Source: Liquidambar formosana (taxonomy: Eukaryota > Streptophyta > Magnoliopsida > Saxifragales > Altingiaceae). From it: a stretch of DNA of 64,000 bases. Each line of letters opens with the position of its first letter. The stretch's first letter is position 1. Of this stretch, positions 12,186 to 24,262 are shown piece by piece. Location of the stretch: NCBI GenBank assembly GCA_039720395.1, contig CM077833.1, forward strand, positions 14,941,133 through 15,005,132. Direction: 5' to 3'. Under the pieces are notes generated by a model. The model searched no databases. It was not told the DNA's origin and saw nothing but the letters and a program-made list of their open reading frames with translations. The position numbers and the translations under genes are program-made.

Positions 12186-12455
12186 ATACAATATTGATCA
12201 CATGAGCACGTGCTCACCTAATTTATATCAACACCATACATTAGAAGTTGTATCATATGCGTTGGCTCAGTATATTTAACTAATGGATGAAGTACAACTC
12301 TCAATATAAGGCTGATATAAGTTATATCAACATATACTCACAGGTCAAATGAGCACATGCTGATATAAGTTAAGTATACTAAGTCAATGCACATGATACA
12401 ATCCCTAACATATGATGTTGAATTATTGATATAAGTTAGGTATGCTAATCTTATC

Positions 12456-12460
<5 letters not shown>
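12186..12460. mobile_element. Diverged pair of microsatellite-embedded MITE copies
   Basis: Phrases tgagcacgtgctcacctaat, aatttatatcaacaccatac, gctgatataagttatatc and gagcacatgctgatataagt belong to the family at 10112. The pieces look like two overlapping, decayed copies between (TA)n tracts at 12164-12183 and 12462-12497. Confidence 0.6.
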
Positions 12461-12496
<36 letters not shown>

Positions 12497-12499
<3 letters not shown>

Positions 12500-12879
12500 G
12501 GAATGTTCCGTTGACACTTAGTGTAAAAGTTTTTACATTTACACTCGTCAATATTTTTATATAGAAATCATATTTCGCCAATCCAACCGTTGGATTACAT
12601 ATTTCTATCATGCACGTCATACATGCCAAATTTCAAATTAATCGGATATTGGGAAGTATTTGATTCACAAACTTACATTTTTTTTAATAAATAAATCTAA
12701 AATTTGAGCACTTTGTGGATGACATAACTTCTAATCTCCGATTAACATGAAATTTGGCATGCATGAGGTGCATAACAAGAATATGTAATCCAACGGTTGG
12801 ATTGACGAAATATGATTTCTATATAAAGATATTGACAGGTGTAATATAAAAAGTTTTACACTTAAGTATAAATGGAACC

Positions 12880-12883
<4 letters not shown>
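12497..12883. mobile_element. About 390-bp foldback MITE embedded in (TA)n/(CT)n
   Basis: Inverse arms: ttagtgtaaaagtttttaca / aaaaagttttacacttaagt; atccaaccgttggatta / taatccaacggttggat; catgccaaatttcaaatta / catgaaatttggcatg. Left flank (TA)n, right flank (CT)n then (TA)n (12882-12945). Same family as 55012-55401 and the partial copy at 12955. Confidence 0.8.
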
Positions 12884-12947
<64 letters not shown>

Positions 12948-12954
12948 TAGATAT

Positions 12955-13095
12955 GGGGATGGATCTGTTTAGATCAGGTTTAATGCTTTTTACTCTTATA
13001 CCCCTCAATATCTTTTTGTAAGAATATTTTTCCAAATCAACCGTTAAATTAATTACTTCTCTCATGGAAATTATGCATATCAAATTTCACAATGA
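12955..13095. mobile_element. Truncated copy of the 390-bp foldback MITE
   Basis: ggggatggatctgtttagat, cccctcaatatctttttgta and aaccgttaaattaattac match the left arm of the element at 55012; the right half is absent. Lies directly after a (TA)n tract and before (CT)n at 13120-13158. Confidence 0.6.
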
Positions 13096-13119
13096 GCCTC
13101 ACGTTTCAACTGGTAAATC

Positions 13120-13158
<39 letters not shown>

Positions 13159-13159
13159 A

Positions 13160-14916
13160 TTGGTTTGTTCGGTTGGGTTTATGTGTTTCATATGTTTTTG
13201 GTTATGGTATTGGATTAAAATTGGTGGGGTGGGGGTTTGGATAGTGTAGAGTTCAACTACCTCCAATGAAATTAACAATGAGAGAAAAAAAAAAGAAGAA
13301 AAGATATCGATCCATTTTTGCAAGCATAGTTTTTCTTCTTTCAGAGCCAGAAAACCCATTATCTCACCATTACGTTTCAAAGCAAAAGTCTTTTGGAGTT
13401 TTGGTGACCTCTCCCTTTCACTTTCATTTTCATGTTAGTTAGATATAATGTAGGCGAATCTGCTCAGATCTAACACTTCCGTGCTTCTTTGTTCCTCTTG
13501 CCAATATTCCATACAAATTTTAGTGGGGGAGATCTAGAAGACGGGGGGGGTCGGAACCAGGGTAGTTGTTAAGTACCTAAGCCATTGATGATAGTAATAC
13601 CACATCGAAAAAGAAAAGTCGAATAGAAACCCTCGTCAAGATTGCTTATAATCAATAAGGAAACCCTTGTCAAGATACAAAGAATGTCCACTTCAATCAC
13701 CCTAACACCTTTTTTCAAATAAATTAATGGACACTCAAAATGTGTTCAATTCTTGCCCATGACGTACCTCAAGAATTAGGGAAACATTTATTGTTCTGGG
13801 TAATATATATTTATGATTCATATAGCTAAACTAGCTGTGTAGGTCAAGATGGGCACAACACCAAGATAGGTCAAAACTTTGATTTATCCATTTATCTATT
13901 CATTTTGTTTTCTTCTTTGTCTAATTAAGCGGAGATAAAATAAACCTTAACTCAAGAACAAATTTCATCCCATGCTTCACCTACCTGCTGATTTGAAACT
14001 ATATATATCCTGATCGGTGTCATAAATAGTGGGTTTGTTTGGGAAGTTTAAAAACTGAATTAGATTGGATCAAATCCTTAACGTACTATTGTCTGGTTTT
14101 TAAATAAATCAAATCACATTTGATTTGAAAAAAAAAACTATATTTATGCCTTCTTTTTAGCAAAAATTAGTAGAAAAAAATAGACTTATCTAATAGTGTG
14201 AAATCAAAATTGAGTAAATTAAAATTTTCTTTAGCTGGCTAGGTTATTTGGTTTGCCAAATGATCCCATTAATGAGAAGTCCGAACTTCAAAAGTAAAGT
14301 TCTTGGTGCTTAACTCATATCAATTGGGCAAAAACGAATATTCCCTTGTGGATCTCCAAACAAGACTTTAATTTTCCCACCAAAAATATAAATAAAGATA
14401 TTTATCCGCAAATATGTTTCAAATCCATTAAAAACAAAGTGAATTTTGATTTATTATAATTGTGTTTGGGTTGGAAATTGCCCAATGTAAATAACACATA
14501 ATAAATAGATCAATTTCAAATCAACTCGTATAATCTGTTTTATTTTTTTTTTATACCTGAATCGACCTATTTAATGAATGTGTCGTGTTTACGTGCACCT
14601 ATTTAATCAAAATTCACAGTTTAAAATGACAAAAATAGGCTTATTCCTTTCTCTCTAGTCACCTTATGTTTTCGATTCTCTTTCAATCTTTCGATCTTTT
14701 GAGGCCATGCAAGAAGGTGTGTAAGCCAAGTTTTTCCTTTTACTTAAAACCTTTTTTTTTTTTTTGTTGGATGAGAAAAAAGCAATGGTTGTCATTTTTC
14801 TTTTGGTTAGATGGATATTCATATATTCAACCAGATTTGATGGCACTAGCACCAGCCAGATCCCCAAACAGAAAAGTACGAATCCTAATATGGGGAAAAT
14901 CTAAAACTTGAAAATT
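13160..14916. other. Noncoding stretch
   Basis: No gene recognised. Contains a phrase repeated at about 13618 and 13665 (gaaaccctcgtcaagat / gaaacccttgtcaagat) and AT-rich sequence. The small open frames near 14660-14911 have no family features. Confidence 0.4.
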
Positions 14917-15189
14917 TCAAATGGCTTTATGCCCTTCCCTAGCTAGCAAGAAAATCAGTACACTTGCTATCCTCTCTAAGGGGGTATGCTGGATATGGCA
15001 AGACCAATTATCTCTGGCTAGCAAAGCTTTACAATCATATAAAAGCACAACATTAGAATGATGTGGATTAGAAGTAGAATTAATAAGATCAATGGAAACT
15101 TGGGAGTCAGTGTCGATGATGATATGGGAAAAACCAAAATCCCATGCCAAGAGCAATTCCTGTCTAATACTAAAAGGGTTCATCTGCAA
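14917..15189 (-). pseudogene. LINE RNase H-like domain remnant
   Basis: The minus-strand frame reads EL-L-AWDFGFSHIIIDTDSQ, then LLARDNWSCHIQHTPLERIA and FLLAREG. This fits the RNase H (RVT_3) domain at the C-terminus of plant L1-type LINEs: I-x-x-D-S, then L-x-R-x-W-x-x-x-x-H-x-x-R-E-x-N-x-x-A-D-x-L-A. The usual N and AD near the end are changed and no larger ORF surrounds it, so it is a relic. Confidence 0.7.
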
Positions 15190-16093
15190 TAGTGATCATT
15201 CCGTGGACACATAGGGACAGCCAACTGTACTGCCGCTAATTTTTTTTTGTTTTTATTCTCTTTGGCGACCGTTTGTAGCCATCAAGTTTACTGCGGTAGT
15301 TGCTCATTATTGTAGGGATTGTAATCTCAGTTTACCTCTATTAAGAAAAAATGGCACAGTTTTTTAAAATATCATTATTGTAGGGACAGCATTTTTTTTT
15401 TTTTTTTTTTTTTTGTTGGTGGGGTGGTGAAAAGGTGACTAATTTAGACTTAATAAAATATCATTGATCTTACCAGAAAAGAAACGAAAAGAAAATATCA
15501 TTGATCTCATTATTAATACAAATATCAACGAAATTACTATTTGTTAAACAAAGATTTGAAGGATAAAATTACAGTTGCAATTTAATTTAAAGGAAAACAA
15601 CTTGACGAGGTAGGTAAGGGAATGAGGATCATCCCAAAAGTTAGAAATTTCATAAAAATTAAAAATACCCAACCTACCAAGACAACATCTTTTTCTTTCT
15701 TTGTGGCCTTCATTGCTCTTTATCGGTAAACCATGTTCATTTTTTTTATTTTTTTTTTTTTTCAAATTTTCTAATTTTTGAAAAATAAAATAAAAGATAA
15801 CAAAATCTTTAAAGATATTTATATATAGATGTATCATATATATATTTTAAATCATGATTTGGCTTTTTAATAACTGGACTATGCAGAACGACAAAAGTGA
15901 GTCAATTTCAACCCAAAAAGAATCACGCTAACTAAATTCGAGTTTGTAAGGATTACGCAAGATTCACAATGTTTGAATGGAAGATAAGACGGAAACCAGA
16001 AGGGTAGAAAATGCTGAATCTGTCTCGTTGGCAGAAAGTTTTGATTTGTCTATCAAAGAAGAAAACTTGGCAATGTGGCCGCGTCAATTTATG
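15190..16093. other. Noncoding region upstream of laccase 1
   Basis: AT-rich, with poly-T at about 15391-15414 and 15746-15762. Possibly more LINE-derived sequence near 15190-15340. No gene recognised. Confidence 0.4.
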
Positions 16094-16310
16094 TTGATAA
16101 TGACTAAGCATAGAAGCTAGGTTCTAATCTACACCAACTCGTTTCGAAGCCACTACCTCCTTTTTTTCTATTTTTTTTGTTTGGGTGGGGGGGTGCTTTT
16201 AGACCTCTATAAATACATCAAAAGCTCATTCAAGCGTTAACAGAGAAAACAAAAAGTAGTAGCAGCTAGAAGAAATAAGGGGTTTTGTTTGGTAAGAAAC
16301 GTGGTCTATC
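16094..16310 (+). promoter_or_regulatory. Core promoter and 5' leader of laccase copy 1
   Basis: A TATA box (TATAAATA) lies at 16208-16215, 103 bases before the start codon. A block at about 16094-16137 (gttgataat...ctaggttctaatctacacc) recurs before copy 2 at about 58875-58916, and the TATA box is also conserved there. The leader is A-rich. Conservation between the paralogues is seen directly; a regulatory role is inferred. Confidence 0.65.
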
Positions 16311-19300
16311 ATGAAGGTTTCTATCTTGCAAGTTGTCGGGTTTCTACTATTAGCTAGGCTGCTATATTGCCAAGCTGTGGTTCGACGTCATACTTTTGTG
16401 GTAAATATTGTGATCTCTTTTATGCTGTCTTGAAATATTGGATTATGCATGGGTTGATTATCATAGATAGGAGTCCAAACCCATTACTTAGCAATGAGCA
16501 AAAAATATATGAGCCTCAATTTAACCTGACATTTCAATTCACCCCGTCATGGGTGGTTTACCATTTCTTGCACATGGGAGTAGGACCCATACACGTGGAC
16601 TCCACTCCCTTGTGAGAGGTGGTATGCCAATTGATGGTGAGATAATCATTTTCTTTTACCCTCCATGCTTAGGTGAAGGAGAATGCTACTCTTACCGCCG
16701 ATTTCATGCACCATTACTTTTTTTTTAAAAATGCATGATGTGGTAGCTAACTTAGCGTCGTCATGTCAGCAAAATAATTAAAAAACTTCATACCATCATG
16801 CTACATCTTTTGGAACTTTTGTGCTAGAGTGGTGACATCTGTCAGGTGCGAAAGGAAATTTTGATAGAATAGGTTACAAGACTAGCAGCATCTTAAGAAA
16901 TTTAGTAATGGACCTTCATGAGGTTTTGGAAATGATTGGAACACCGAACAAGTATTGTTATAAATGAACCAAACTAGTTCATTTTGGATTGAAGATTAGC
17001 TTGATAAAAGAATCAGTTAGGTTTGCTCATGAGATAAACAAGTCATGTTTAAATATATTCTAATTAAGCTCATTAATTGAGCAGTCTACTACTTGGCTTA
17101 ACTCGTTGAGGCTTAGTATTGCATGTTGGGTTGGTCTATTCTTTATTGTTAATCCTATGGTTATGTTTTGCAAATAGTTCTATATAAGAATATCCATCCT
17201 TGAATATATGTATTTATGTACGTACTTGCAAGAGCATGCATGTATATTTTTGCTTGGCTATGGTTAATTATTAGTAAGGCTGAATTTTTAATGCAGCTGA
17301 AAGACACTAGGTACACAAGACTTTGCAGCTCAAAGGACATCTTGACAGTGAACGGACAATTTCCGGGGCCAACTCTGTATGCTAACAAGGGAGATACAAT
17401 CATTGTGGATGTTTACAACAAGGGCAGTATAAATGTCACCCTTCACTGGTAATGACTATGTTTAATTTGCTCCCAAATACCATGTTTTGGTGCGCTGTGA
17501 TTCGTCAGCGCTGAAACCAATAAGTAATTATCATGTTGATAGTAGTAGCATTGGTTTAATTTGCAGGCATGGAGTGAAACAGCCAAGGTACCCATGGTCG
17601 GACGGTCCTGAATATATCACACAGTGCCCAATTCAACCGGGAGGAAAATTTACGCAGAAGATCATACTTTCGACAGAGGAAGGAACTCTGTGGTGGCATG
17701 CTCACAGTGACTGGACACGAGCCACAGTCCATGGCGCCATCGTCATCTTTCCCAAGAATGGAACCACCTATCCTTTTCCCAAGCCTCATGCTGAAGTACC
17801 CATCATTCTAGGTATACCAATCCATGGATTTGATATCATGCCATTTCTTGTCTAGCTAGGTGTTGCATTTACAAAATCATCTTATTTGGTTATTCGGTTT
17901 ATGGAAACTTATTTAACCATAAGATATGAAGGGGGAAAAATATAAATAAAATAAATCTCTCACACACACGCAAACAGATCGAGAAGTTTGGAATGATGGG
18001 AAATGCTCATGAAAATGCAGGAGAGTGGTGGAAGAAAGATGTGAATGCGGTTCTTGAAGAAGCCCTACAGACAGGAGCAGACCCCAATGTTTCCAATGCC
18101 TACCTTATCAATGGTCAACCTGGTGATTTCTATCCGTGCTCAAAATTAGGTACAAAATCTCATGTGCCGTTAATGTGGAAAACTCTTGTTTTTTTGGATA
18201 TGTCATACGTACTACTTTTGCTGAATCATTGCCCTTCAGATTTTTCACGATTGATTGTTAATGTGACGGAAAGCTCTGTAAACTAAATCAAGCTATTTAG
18301 TTAAGTCAAGCTTGAGATTAAAAATTCAATCCATCAAATCATCAATCAAACAAACTACCTCATGCTAGATGTTGTTTTGTTTTTGTTTTTGGTTTTTAGC
18401 ACTCTCCACGATCTATACCATAGGATAGGTAAATAGGGAGGGGGTGCATCTTTTATATATACAAGATGATGATCAGGTAAGAACTTGCTAATATAACTTA
18501 TACTAACACCTGCATTGGGGGTTGTACTTCATGCATTAGTAAGTTATGGGGTATATTGGGTTGGTGCTGATATAAATTATATCAACACGTGATGACCTGA
18601 TCAGAATTGTGTGTGTGTGCGTGTGTGTGTGTGTGTGTGTGTCTATATATATATATAGCTTTAATCATGTGCAGATATCTCGTACGTATACAATCACAAC
18701 AGTACGTGAGTAAGTGACATATGTCTGCGTGTGAAATGTCACTTGTTGGGACATGGTTGGATAGCAAGTAAATAGAGTAGCGACGAGTTTGGAGAGAAAG
18801 TAAAAATCTATGTTAAATTTGAGACTGGGTTGTCCTGCCCCACCCAGGATATATGTAAATATTAGTACTTTTTTTTCATAATTTTCGTCTTTTCTTGAAT
18901 TCCATATTTACCATTAGTTACTTTTTCTTCATGATTTTATGTTTCATGTTTAAATTCTTTTAGTATTTGTTTCACCAAAACCATATAAAGAGGCAAAAAG
19001 TTACGAGTGGAATGTGTGATTTAGGATTTGTTTTTTATTTTCCTTTTTAAATAGAATTTGTGTTCTATTAATGTAAATAGCCTGACAAGACCCGTCCTCT
19101 ACCCCGTTTATTTTTGTCGGCTCGTCTTGTCTCGACATATAACCCCAAGGCAGTGCTTGGTTGGGGGGAATCATTCCTAGGAAAAGGGTTTGATTACTCT
19201 TTCCAGCGTTTGACACGACCACATTCCCAGGAATCCATCATTCCCGCTACCCAAGGATTCCCACTAAAATGGTGATTTTCATTCCCATGCTGAAGGTGGT

Positions 19301-20707
19301 ATTGTAACCAATTCCTGGGATATAAGTTAAATGAACATGAACTATCCTAATTGATACATTTTACATATAGAGGATGGGAGAATAAAAGTTTTGACACAAA
19401 TTTTAGTAACTATCTTTGACTCATATCTCCCAAAGCCATCATTAAATTAGATAAATTTCCCGTATAGGTCATGCGTATACTATATATAAAATATAAAATA
19501 ACAGTATAAATATCAATAACCTTACCTTTTTATTTGCAGACACATTCAAGCTAATGGTTGAACATGGCAAGACTTATCTACTCCGCATGGTGAACGCTGC
19601 CCTTCAGGACATTCTCTTCTTCTCCATTGCACAGCATCAGATCACAGTCGTCGGAACAGATGCTAGCTACACCAAGCCATTGAAAGTAGACTATATCAGT
19701 ATCGGACCCGGACAAACCATGGATGTGTTGCTAGAAGCCAACCAACCGCTCGATCACTATTACATGGCCGCTAGAGTTTATTCTAGCGCCGACGGGGTTC
19801 CTTACGATAACACCACCACCACAGCCATTGTCCAATACAAAGGAACCTACACTCCATCTTCACCACCCTCCTTACCCTATCTTCCTTACTATAATGACAC
19901 AAATGCATCGGTTAACTTCACAGGTAGCCTTAGAAGTTTAGCCAGCAAGGAACATCCAATTGACGTCCCATTGAACATGAGCACTAAGCTAGTATTTACG
20001 ACGTCCATAAACATATTCCCATGCCCCAATAACTCGTGCGAGGGACCCAATGGTAGCCGACTCGCTGCAAGCATGAACAACATAAGCTTCCAAAACCCCA
20101 CGATAGACATATTGCAAGCTTACTATAAGAAGATCAGGGGTGTATACGGAGACCGATTCCCTAGTTTTCCGCCATTGATATTTAATTTTACAGCGGATTA
20201 TCTTCCCTTGGAACTGGAGACACCAAATAAAGGGACGGAAGTGAAAGTGCTTAAATATAACTCCACAGTGGAGCTTGTTATACAGAACACAAACTTGCTT
20301 GCAGGCACAGATCATCCTATGCATATACATGGGTATAGTTTTTACGTCGTTGGTTGGGGATTTGGCAGTTTCAACAAAGATAAGGACCCTTTGACGTATA
20401 ATCTTGTTGACCCACCTCTTCAGAACACCGTTATCGTCCCTAAAAATGGCTGGACTGCTATAAGATTCAAAGCAAGCAACCCTGGTACGTTGCATGTATG
20501 GCTTCTATTATTATTATTATCATTATTATAGTTATCAACGGCTAGTATTTATATGGTTACATTTTATGTATAACAGGTGTGTGGTTCATGCATTGTCATA
20601 TAGAGCGTCACCTCAGTTGGGGGATGGACATGGCATTCATCACAAAAAATGGCGAAAAACCAGAAGCGCAGATGCTACCCCCACCTCCAGATATGCCGCC
20701 CTGTTGA
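16311..20707 (+). CDS. LAC: Laccase, LAC14/15-like (copy 1, complete, six exons)
   Basis: Multicopper oxidase that couples one-electron oxidation of phenolics to reduction of O2 to water; family members are secreted to the cell wall. Exons 16311-16400, 17297-17448, 17567-17811, 18021-18149, 19540-20484 and 20577-20707 (90, 152, 245, 129, 945, 131 nt) have GT-AG borders and join in frame to 563 residues, the usual laccase length. Residues 1 to about 22 form a hydrophobic signal peptide. Copper ligands: HWHG (H80, H82), WWHAH (H125, H127), HPMHIHG at 464-470, and [12 protein letters not shown] with H526, C527, H528, H532 and axial M537. [16 protein letters not shown] (91-106) is a laccase signature. 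Many N-x-S/T sites occur in exon 5. The ATG at 16311 is chosen because it heads the signal peptide and is conserved in copy 2. The LAC14/15 assignment is by motif resemblance only. Confidence 0.95.
18463..18608. mobile_element. Microsatellite-embedded palindromic MITE in laccase 1 intron 4
   Basis: Core runs from gatgatcaggtaag to its inverse tgacctgatca, with inner arms atataacttatactaacacc and gatataaattatatcaacac. It lies between TA/TG tracts (tatatata at about 18454, then (TG)n and (TA)n at 18610-18657). It is one of seven relatives in the window. It lies inside an intron and does not disturb the splice sites. Confidence 0.75.
18747..19142. mobile_element. hAT-like MITE fragment in laccase 1 intron 4
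   Basis: About 395 bp matches the body of the element at 32243-32778: shared agcaagtaaatagagtag, gtttggagagaaagtaaaaa and ccccgccc-type runs in the same order. The TIR ends (tagggatggcaa) are missing, so this is a truncated copy. Intron 4 of this gene is 1390 bp, mostly because of this insertion and the adjacent MITE. Confidence 0.65.
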
Positions 20708-20906
20708 TGCGGCAGCAAACTTGCCCACGACTTCATTGATTACTTGCAATTAACCAAAATAATTTTATTCTATTTATAGTGGGTACAGATGATGTCCCAG
20801 AATTAGAATTGAATGTTTTTTTCTTTTTCTTTTTTTTTTAAAAATTTTAATTAAAAAAAAAGGGACCATGTAATCCAATAAAGTCTATTTCATGTAATTC
20901 AATAAA
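20708..20906 (+). terminator. 3' UTR and polyadenylation signals of laccase copy 1
   Basis: After the TGA at 20705-20707 the sequence turns T- and A-rich, with AATAAA at 20877-20882 and 20901-20906. Either could serve as a plant near-upstream polyadenylation element. The cleavage site cannot be read from sequence. Confidence 0.5.
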
Positions 20907-21867
20907 TCATTGGCATTGGTGTAGTAGCAATTTGAATAAAAGAACAAGAATTCTAGATCACATAAGTTTATTAAAGGAAAACAATGGGTCTTTTCCACAT
21001 GTACGGTCATTGGTCAACTTAATTCGGGAGATACGGTAAAGCCCAACTTATTTCCAAATCTAAGGTTGCAAAATCGTATTGGCCCAACACGATTTTAACT
21101 CATTTTATATACCCAAATCAGCCCGTATAGCATGTGTATTAGAAGCCCAAAATCGTGGTGGCCCAACACGATTTTGGCCCATTTTTATATCCGCTCACTT
21201 GTATACGGATCGTAGGTGGAGGCCCATTTTTATATCCGCTCACTTGTATACGGATCATAGGTGGAGGCCCAAAATCGTGGTGGCCTAACACGATTTACTC
21301 CAAAATTGTGTTGGCCCAACACGATTTTTGGGTCCTGAAAATTTTTTTTGAAGCCAGCTCAACCAGCTCTTTTTGAAGCCATTTCCATCACTTTGCTTTG
21401 CAAGACAACCTTTAAACTCACAGATTTCGGAACTAGTTTGGATCACACTTACACCTTGTAGGAAAACAAAAACCAAAAAAAAAAAAAAAAAAAAAAAAAA
21501 AGAAGAAAGAATAAGAAAGAAAGGCAACCTACGCCCATTTTACTAGCCATCAATGAATGGGTTATGGATTTTTTTTCTTTTTTTCTTTTTCCTTCTTTTT
21601 GGCATTAGTAAAGCACCCCACTTTATGCATTCAACACTCGTTTGTAATCATTAAAATTCTTTATCTTTATTGGATTTTCATCTGGTTGCCTCCTGGGATT
21701 TGTGCACTTCCACACACGGAATTATTGGAAAATTCTCATCACATTAAAAAAAAAAAAAAAAAAAAAGGCCAGCTATTGAGAAAAAAATATAATTTAGCAC
21801 TTCCACACATGGTATTAATGTAACTTAATTGCACTATTTTTCCCATCACCAAAAAAGAACAGAAAAA

Positions 21868-22040
21868 AAAAAACAACCATTATTTCTTTCTGCATTTTGC
21901 TCACGTGGTGTATCATCCACGTATGCTTTACCTTTACGAATCAAATTTTCAGCCATTTCCATCAAGCGAGAAAAGTAATACGAATTACATGTTACCTTTT
22001 TGTATTCAATACCCAAAGTCTCAATGTCTTTCAAAACTTG
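21868..22040 (-). pseudogene. Fragment of a glutamyl-tRNA synthetase gene
   Basis: The minus strand encodes LKDIETLGIEYKKVT, then YYFSRLMEMAENLIRKGKAY and VDDTPREQNAERNNG. From memory of the family this is the catalytic-domain segment of plant cytosolic glutamate-tRNA ligase that follows the HIGH region (KDIETLGI...MEMAE.LI..GKAYVDDTPREQ). It starts after an AG that could be an old splice acceptor and ends in poly-A-like sequence. No other part of the enzyme is nearby. It lies inside the candidate element at 21033-27349, so it is probably captured. Confidence 0.75.
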
Positions 22041-22098
22041 TGGTGGGACCGATGATTTTTGTTACAATAGTGATAGGCAGCCACGGTTTTATTCCTTA

Positions 22099-22101
<3 letters not shown>

Positions 22102-22145
<44 letters not shown>
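22102..22145 (+). repeat. Poly-A tract of about 44 bases
   Basis: Uninterrupted A run shortly to the right of the glutamyl-tRNA synthetase fragment; on the minus strand it is a poly-T. Shorter A runs also lie at 21475-21500 and 21747-21766. Confidence 0.8.
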
Positions 22146-22149
<4 letters not shown>

Positions 22150-22793
22150 TATGCAGTAGCCTTTATAGAACCAGGACACTGCTTAACAAATTAATTTGCC
22201 ATTTCACTCTCCTTTCCCTTTCCTCTACCCATTTTCCACTCTCCAAAACAACTTCTCACATTTGAATACTCCTGTTACAACAGAAATATAGGTAGATAAC
22301 CCACACAAGTTCTGCATACTAATTTTTGAAAGGTCACTCCATGTACATGACATTGTTTAATACAAATGCCAACATTAGGCACTTCAATTAACATTGAAAG
22401 AGAGAGATATAGGAGAGTCTAAGGGTTTTATTACAATATAATGGTCATTAGCATTATTGGTCCAGCCAAATAGGGTTATCCTTTTACAACTTATATTTTA
22501 AGAATAAAAAGGCAAAAGAGCTCCATCTAGTGTTACCAACTGATAATCCTGAAACAAATGCAAGGAATTAGAACTAATAAACCTAGAAAAATGAAAATTG
22601 AAAAGAAAAGGCTTTGAAGTTGCTAGCTCGACACATGCACTTGATTACTCCTAAGCTACGTACAGCTTTCCCTGAATAAATTTTGGTTGAAAGGGAAGAA
22701 AAGAGCTATCAAATATAGCACAAAACATAACTAAAAAGATTAAGGAAAGTAAATAATATCTAACAAAAAGAAATTAAGAAAATAGAAGCCATT

Positions 22794-23335
22794 ACCTATT
22801 GGTGCTTTAGTTCAAATGACCGATAAGGCTGCTTTCATGGCAAAGGTCTAATATAAGATGCTTAATGGAAATTGATCCCTAAATAAATTGTTGGGAAAGG
22901 CAAAAAGGGAGGGGGAAAAAAATCTAATTCAATGAAACCACACCAAATATAAAAACATGAAATTTTCACGTAAGATTGTTGCAATATTTCACATTTCCTT
23001 TATATTCCAAATTTTTCCCCAGGGTGGAAAAGGAGAAAAGGAAGCATCTGTTATAGGAGCTTTTTAATTACCAACAGGTGCTTTAGTTCAAAAACCCGAG
23101 AAGGTTGCTTTCATGCCAAAGGTGTAATATAAGATGTTTATTGGAAATGGTTCCATAAGTAAATTGTTGGGAAAAATGCAAAGAAGAAAAAAATAAAATA
23201 AATAAATCAATGAAAACCACACCAATTATAAAAACATGCAACTATTCACCTACATTGTAACAATATTGCAAATTTCCTTCATATTCTAATTTTTTCCCCA
23301 GGCAAGAAAAGGAAAAAAAATGAAGCAAAGATAAA
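22794..23335. repeat. Tandem duplication, unit about 285 bp
   Basis: ggtgctttagttcaaa, tgctttcatg, aatataagatg, taaattgttggga, accacacca and tttttcccca recur in the same order from about 22800 and again from about 23083. Units are diverged, with many single changes and small gaps. Confidence 0.7.
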
Positions 23336-23734
23336 AGGAATGAGAAAGCAAAGGAAAGGAAGAGAGTACTTTGCCGATAGTGGCTTGATCTAAAGTTTGA
23401 AATAGAAATTTTTCATCAATATACACAAACTTAACCTACAAAATAACATTTAAAAAAAATTAAATTTCACATATTAGACAAACAAAAGGTCAATGGTTTC
23501 ACAATGAGATACCTAATAAATCACATATCAAAACTCTACTCCGTCGTTTTAAATAGAACAAAATCCAATGAAAATTCAGCATGGTCCCATCTGTAAACAG
23601 GACATCCAAGTTATCGACTTGTCAATAAAACCTGTGCAACTCAACTTCCAATTTATCAACTAGAAAAATATGAGAAATCTCTAATATCTAAACTTAAAAA
23701 AGAAATTAATATCAAATTAACCAATCATCATCAT

Positions 23735-23870
23735 TAGGGATGGCAATGGGGCAAAGTGGGACCTGTTTTTTAATGCCTCGTTGACTTTTTATCCCGTCCC
23801 CGCCCCAAAACCGTTTGGGGTATTGCTTCTTTTAACCATCCCCACCCCAATAAGTACTTTAAACATCTAG
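23735..23870. mobile_element. Truncated hAT-like end
   Basis: Begins tagggatggcaatggggc, the terminal motif of the elements at 8315 and 32243, and continues with GC-rich phrases such as cccgtccccgcccc. No matching right end was found. Confidence 0.5.
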
Positions 23871-23984
23871 ATTAGTGGGGAAAATCCACAAACAATAAAA
23901 AGCTATGTAAGGTCAACATAATGGCAATTCTCAATTTCTCATTCCCCACATCGTAGGGACCATAATCCAAAAAAAAACCATGCA

Positions 23985-24262
23985 ACACCATAAACAAAAA
24001 TTCAAAATCAAAGAAATATAGCTCCAGAAAACTAGAAAAAAAATCCAAAAATTTAAAATTTAAAACAAAAGTAGGCCCAGCAGATCCATAAAACTCATAA
24101 GTCTCTAACCAAAATTCCCAAAGCACTAGCTGAAACAAAAGTTAAAAATCAAAAAAATATAGCTCTAGCAAAATAGAAAAAATCCCAAAGAAAAAAAGGT
24201 TTAAAATAAATGTAGCTCCAGTAAATCCCTAAAAATCATAAGTCTCCAACCAAATTTCCCGT
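23985..24262. repeat. Direct repeat, unit about 135 bp
   Basis: The phrases aatcaaagaaatatagctcca, actagaaaaaaaatcc, aaactcataagtctctaacc recur about 135-140 bases later as aatcaaaaaaatatagctct, atagaaaaaatccc, aatcataagtctccaacc. Confidence 0.6.

Noticed and set aside
19889..20495. Minus-strand open frames opposite laccase exon 5
   Set aside because: They are antisense shadows of a clearly coding exon; the + frame carries the laccase motifs.
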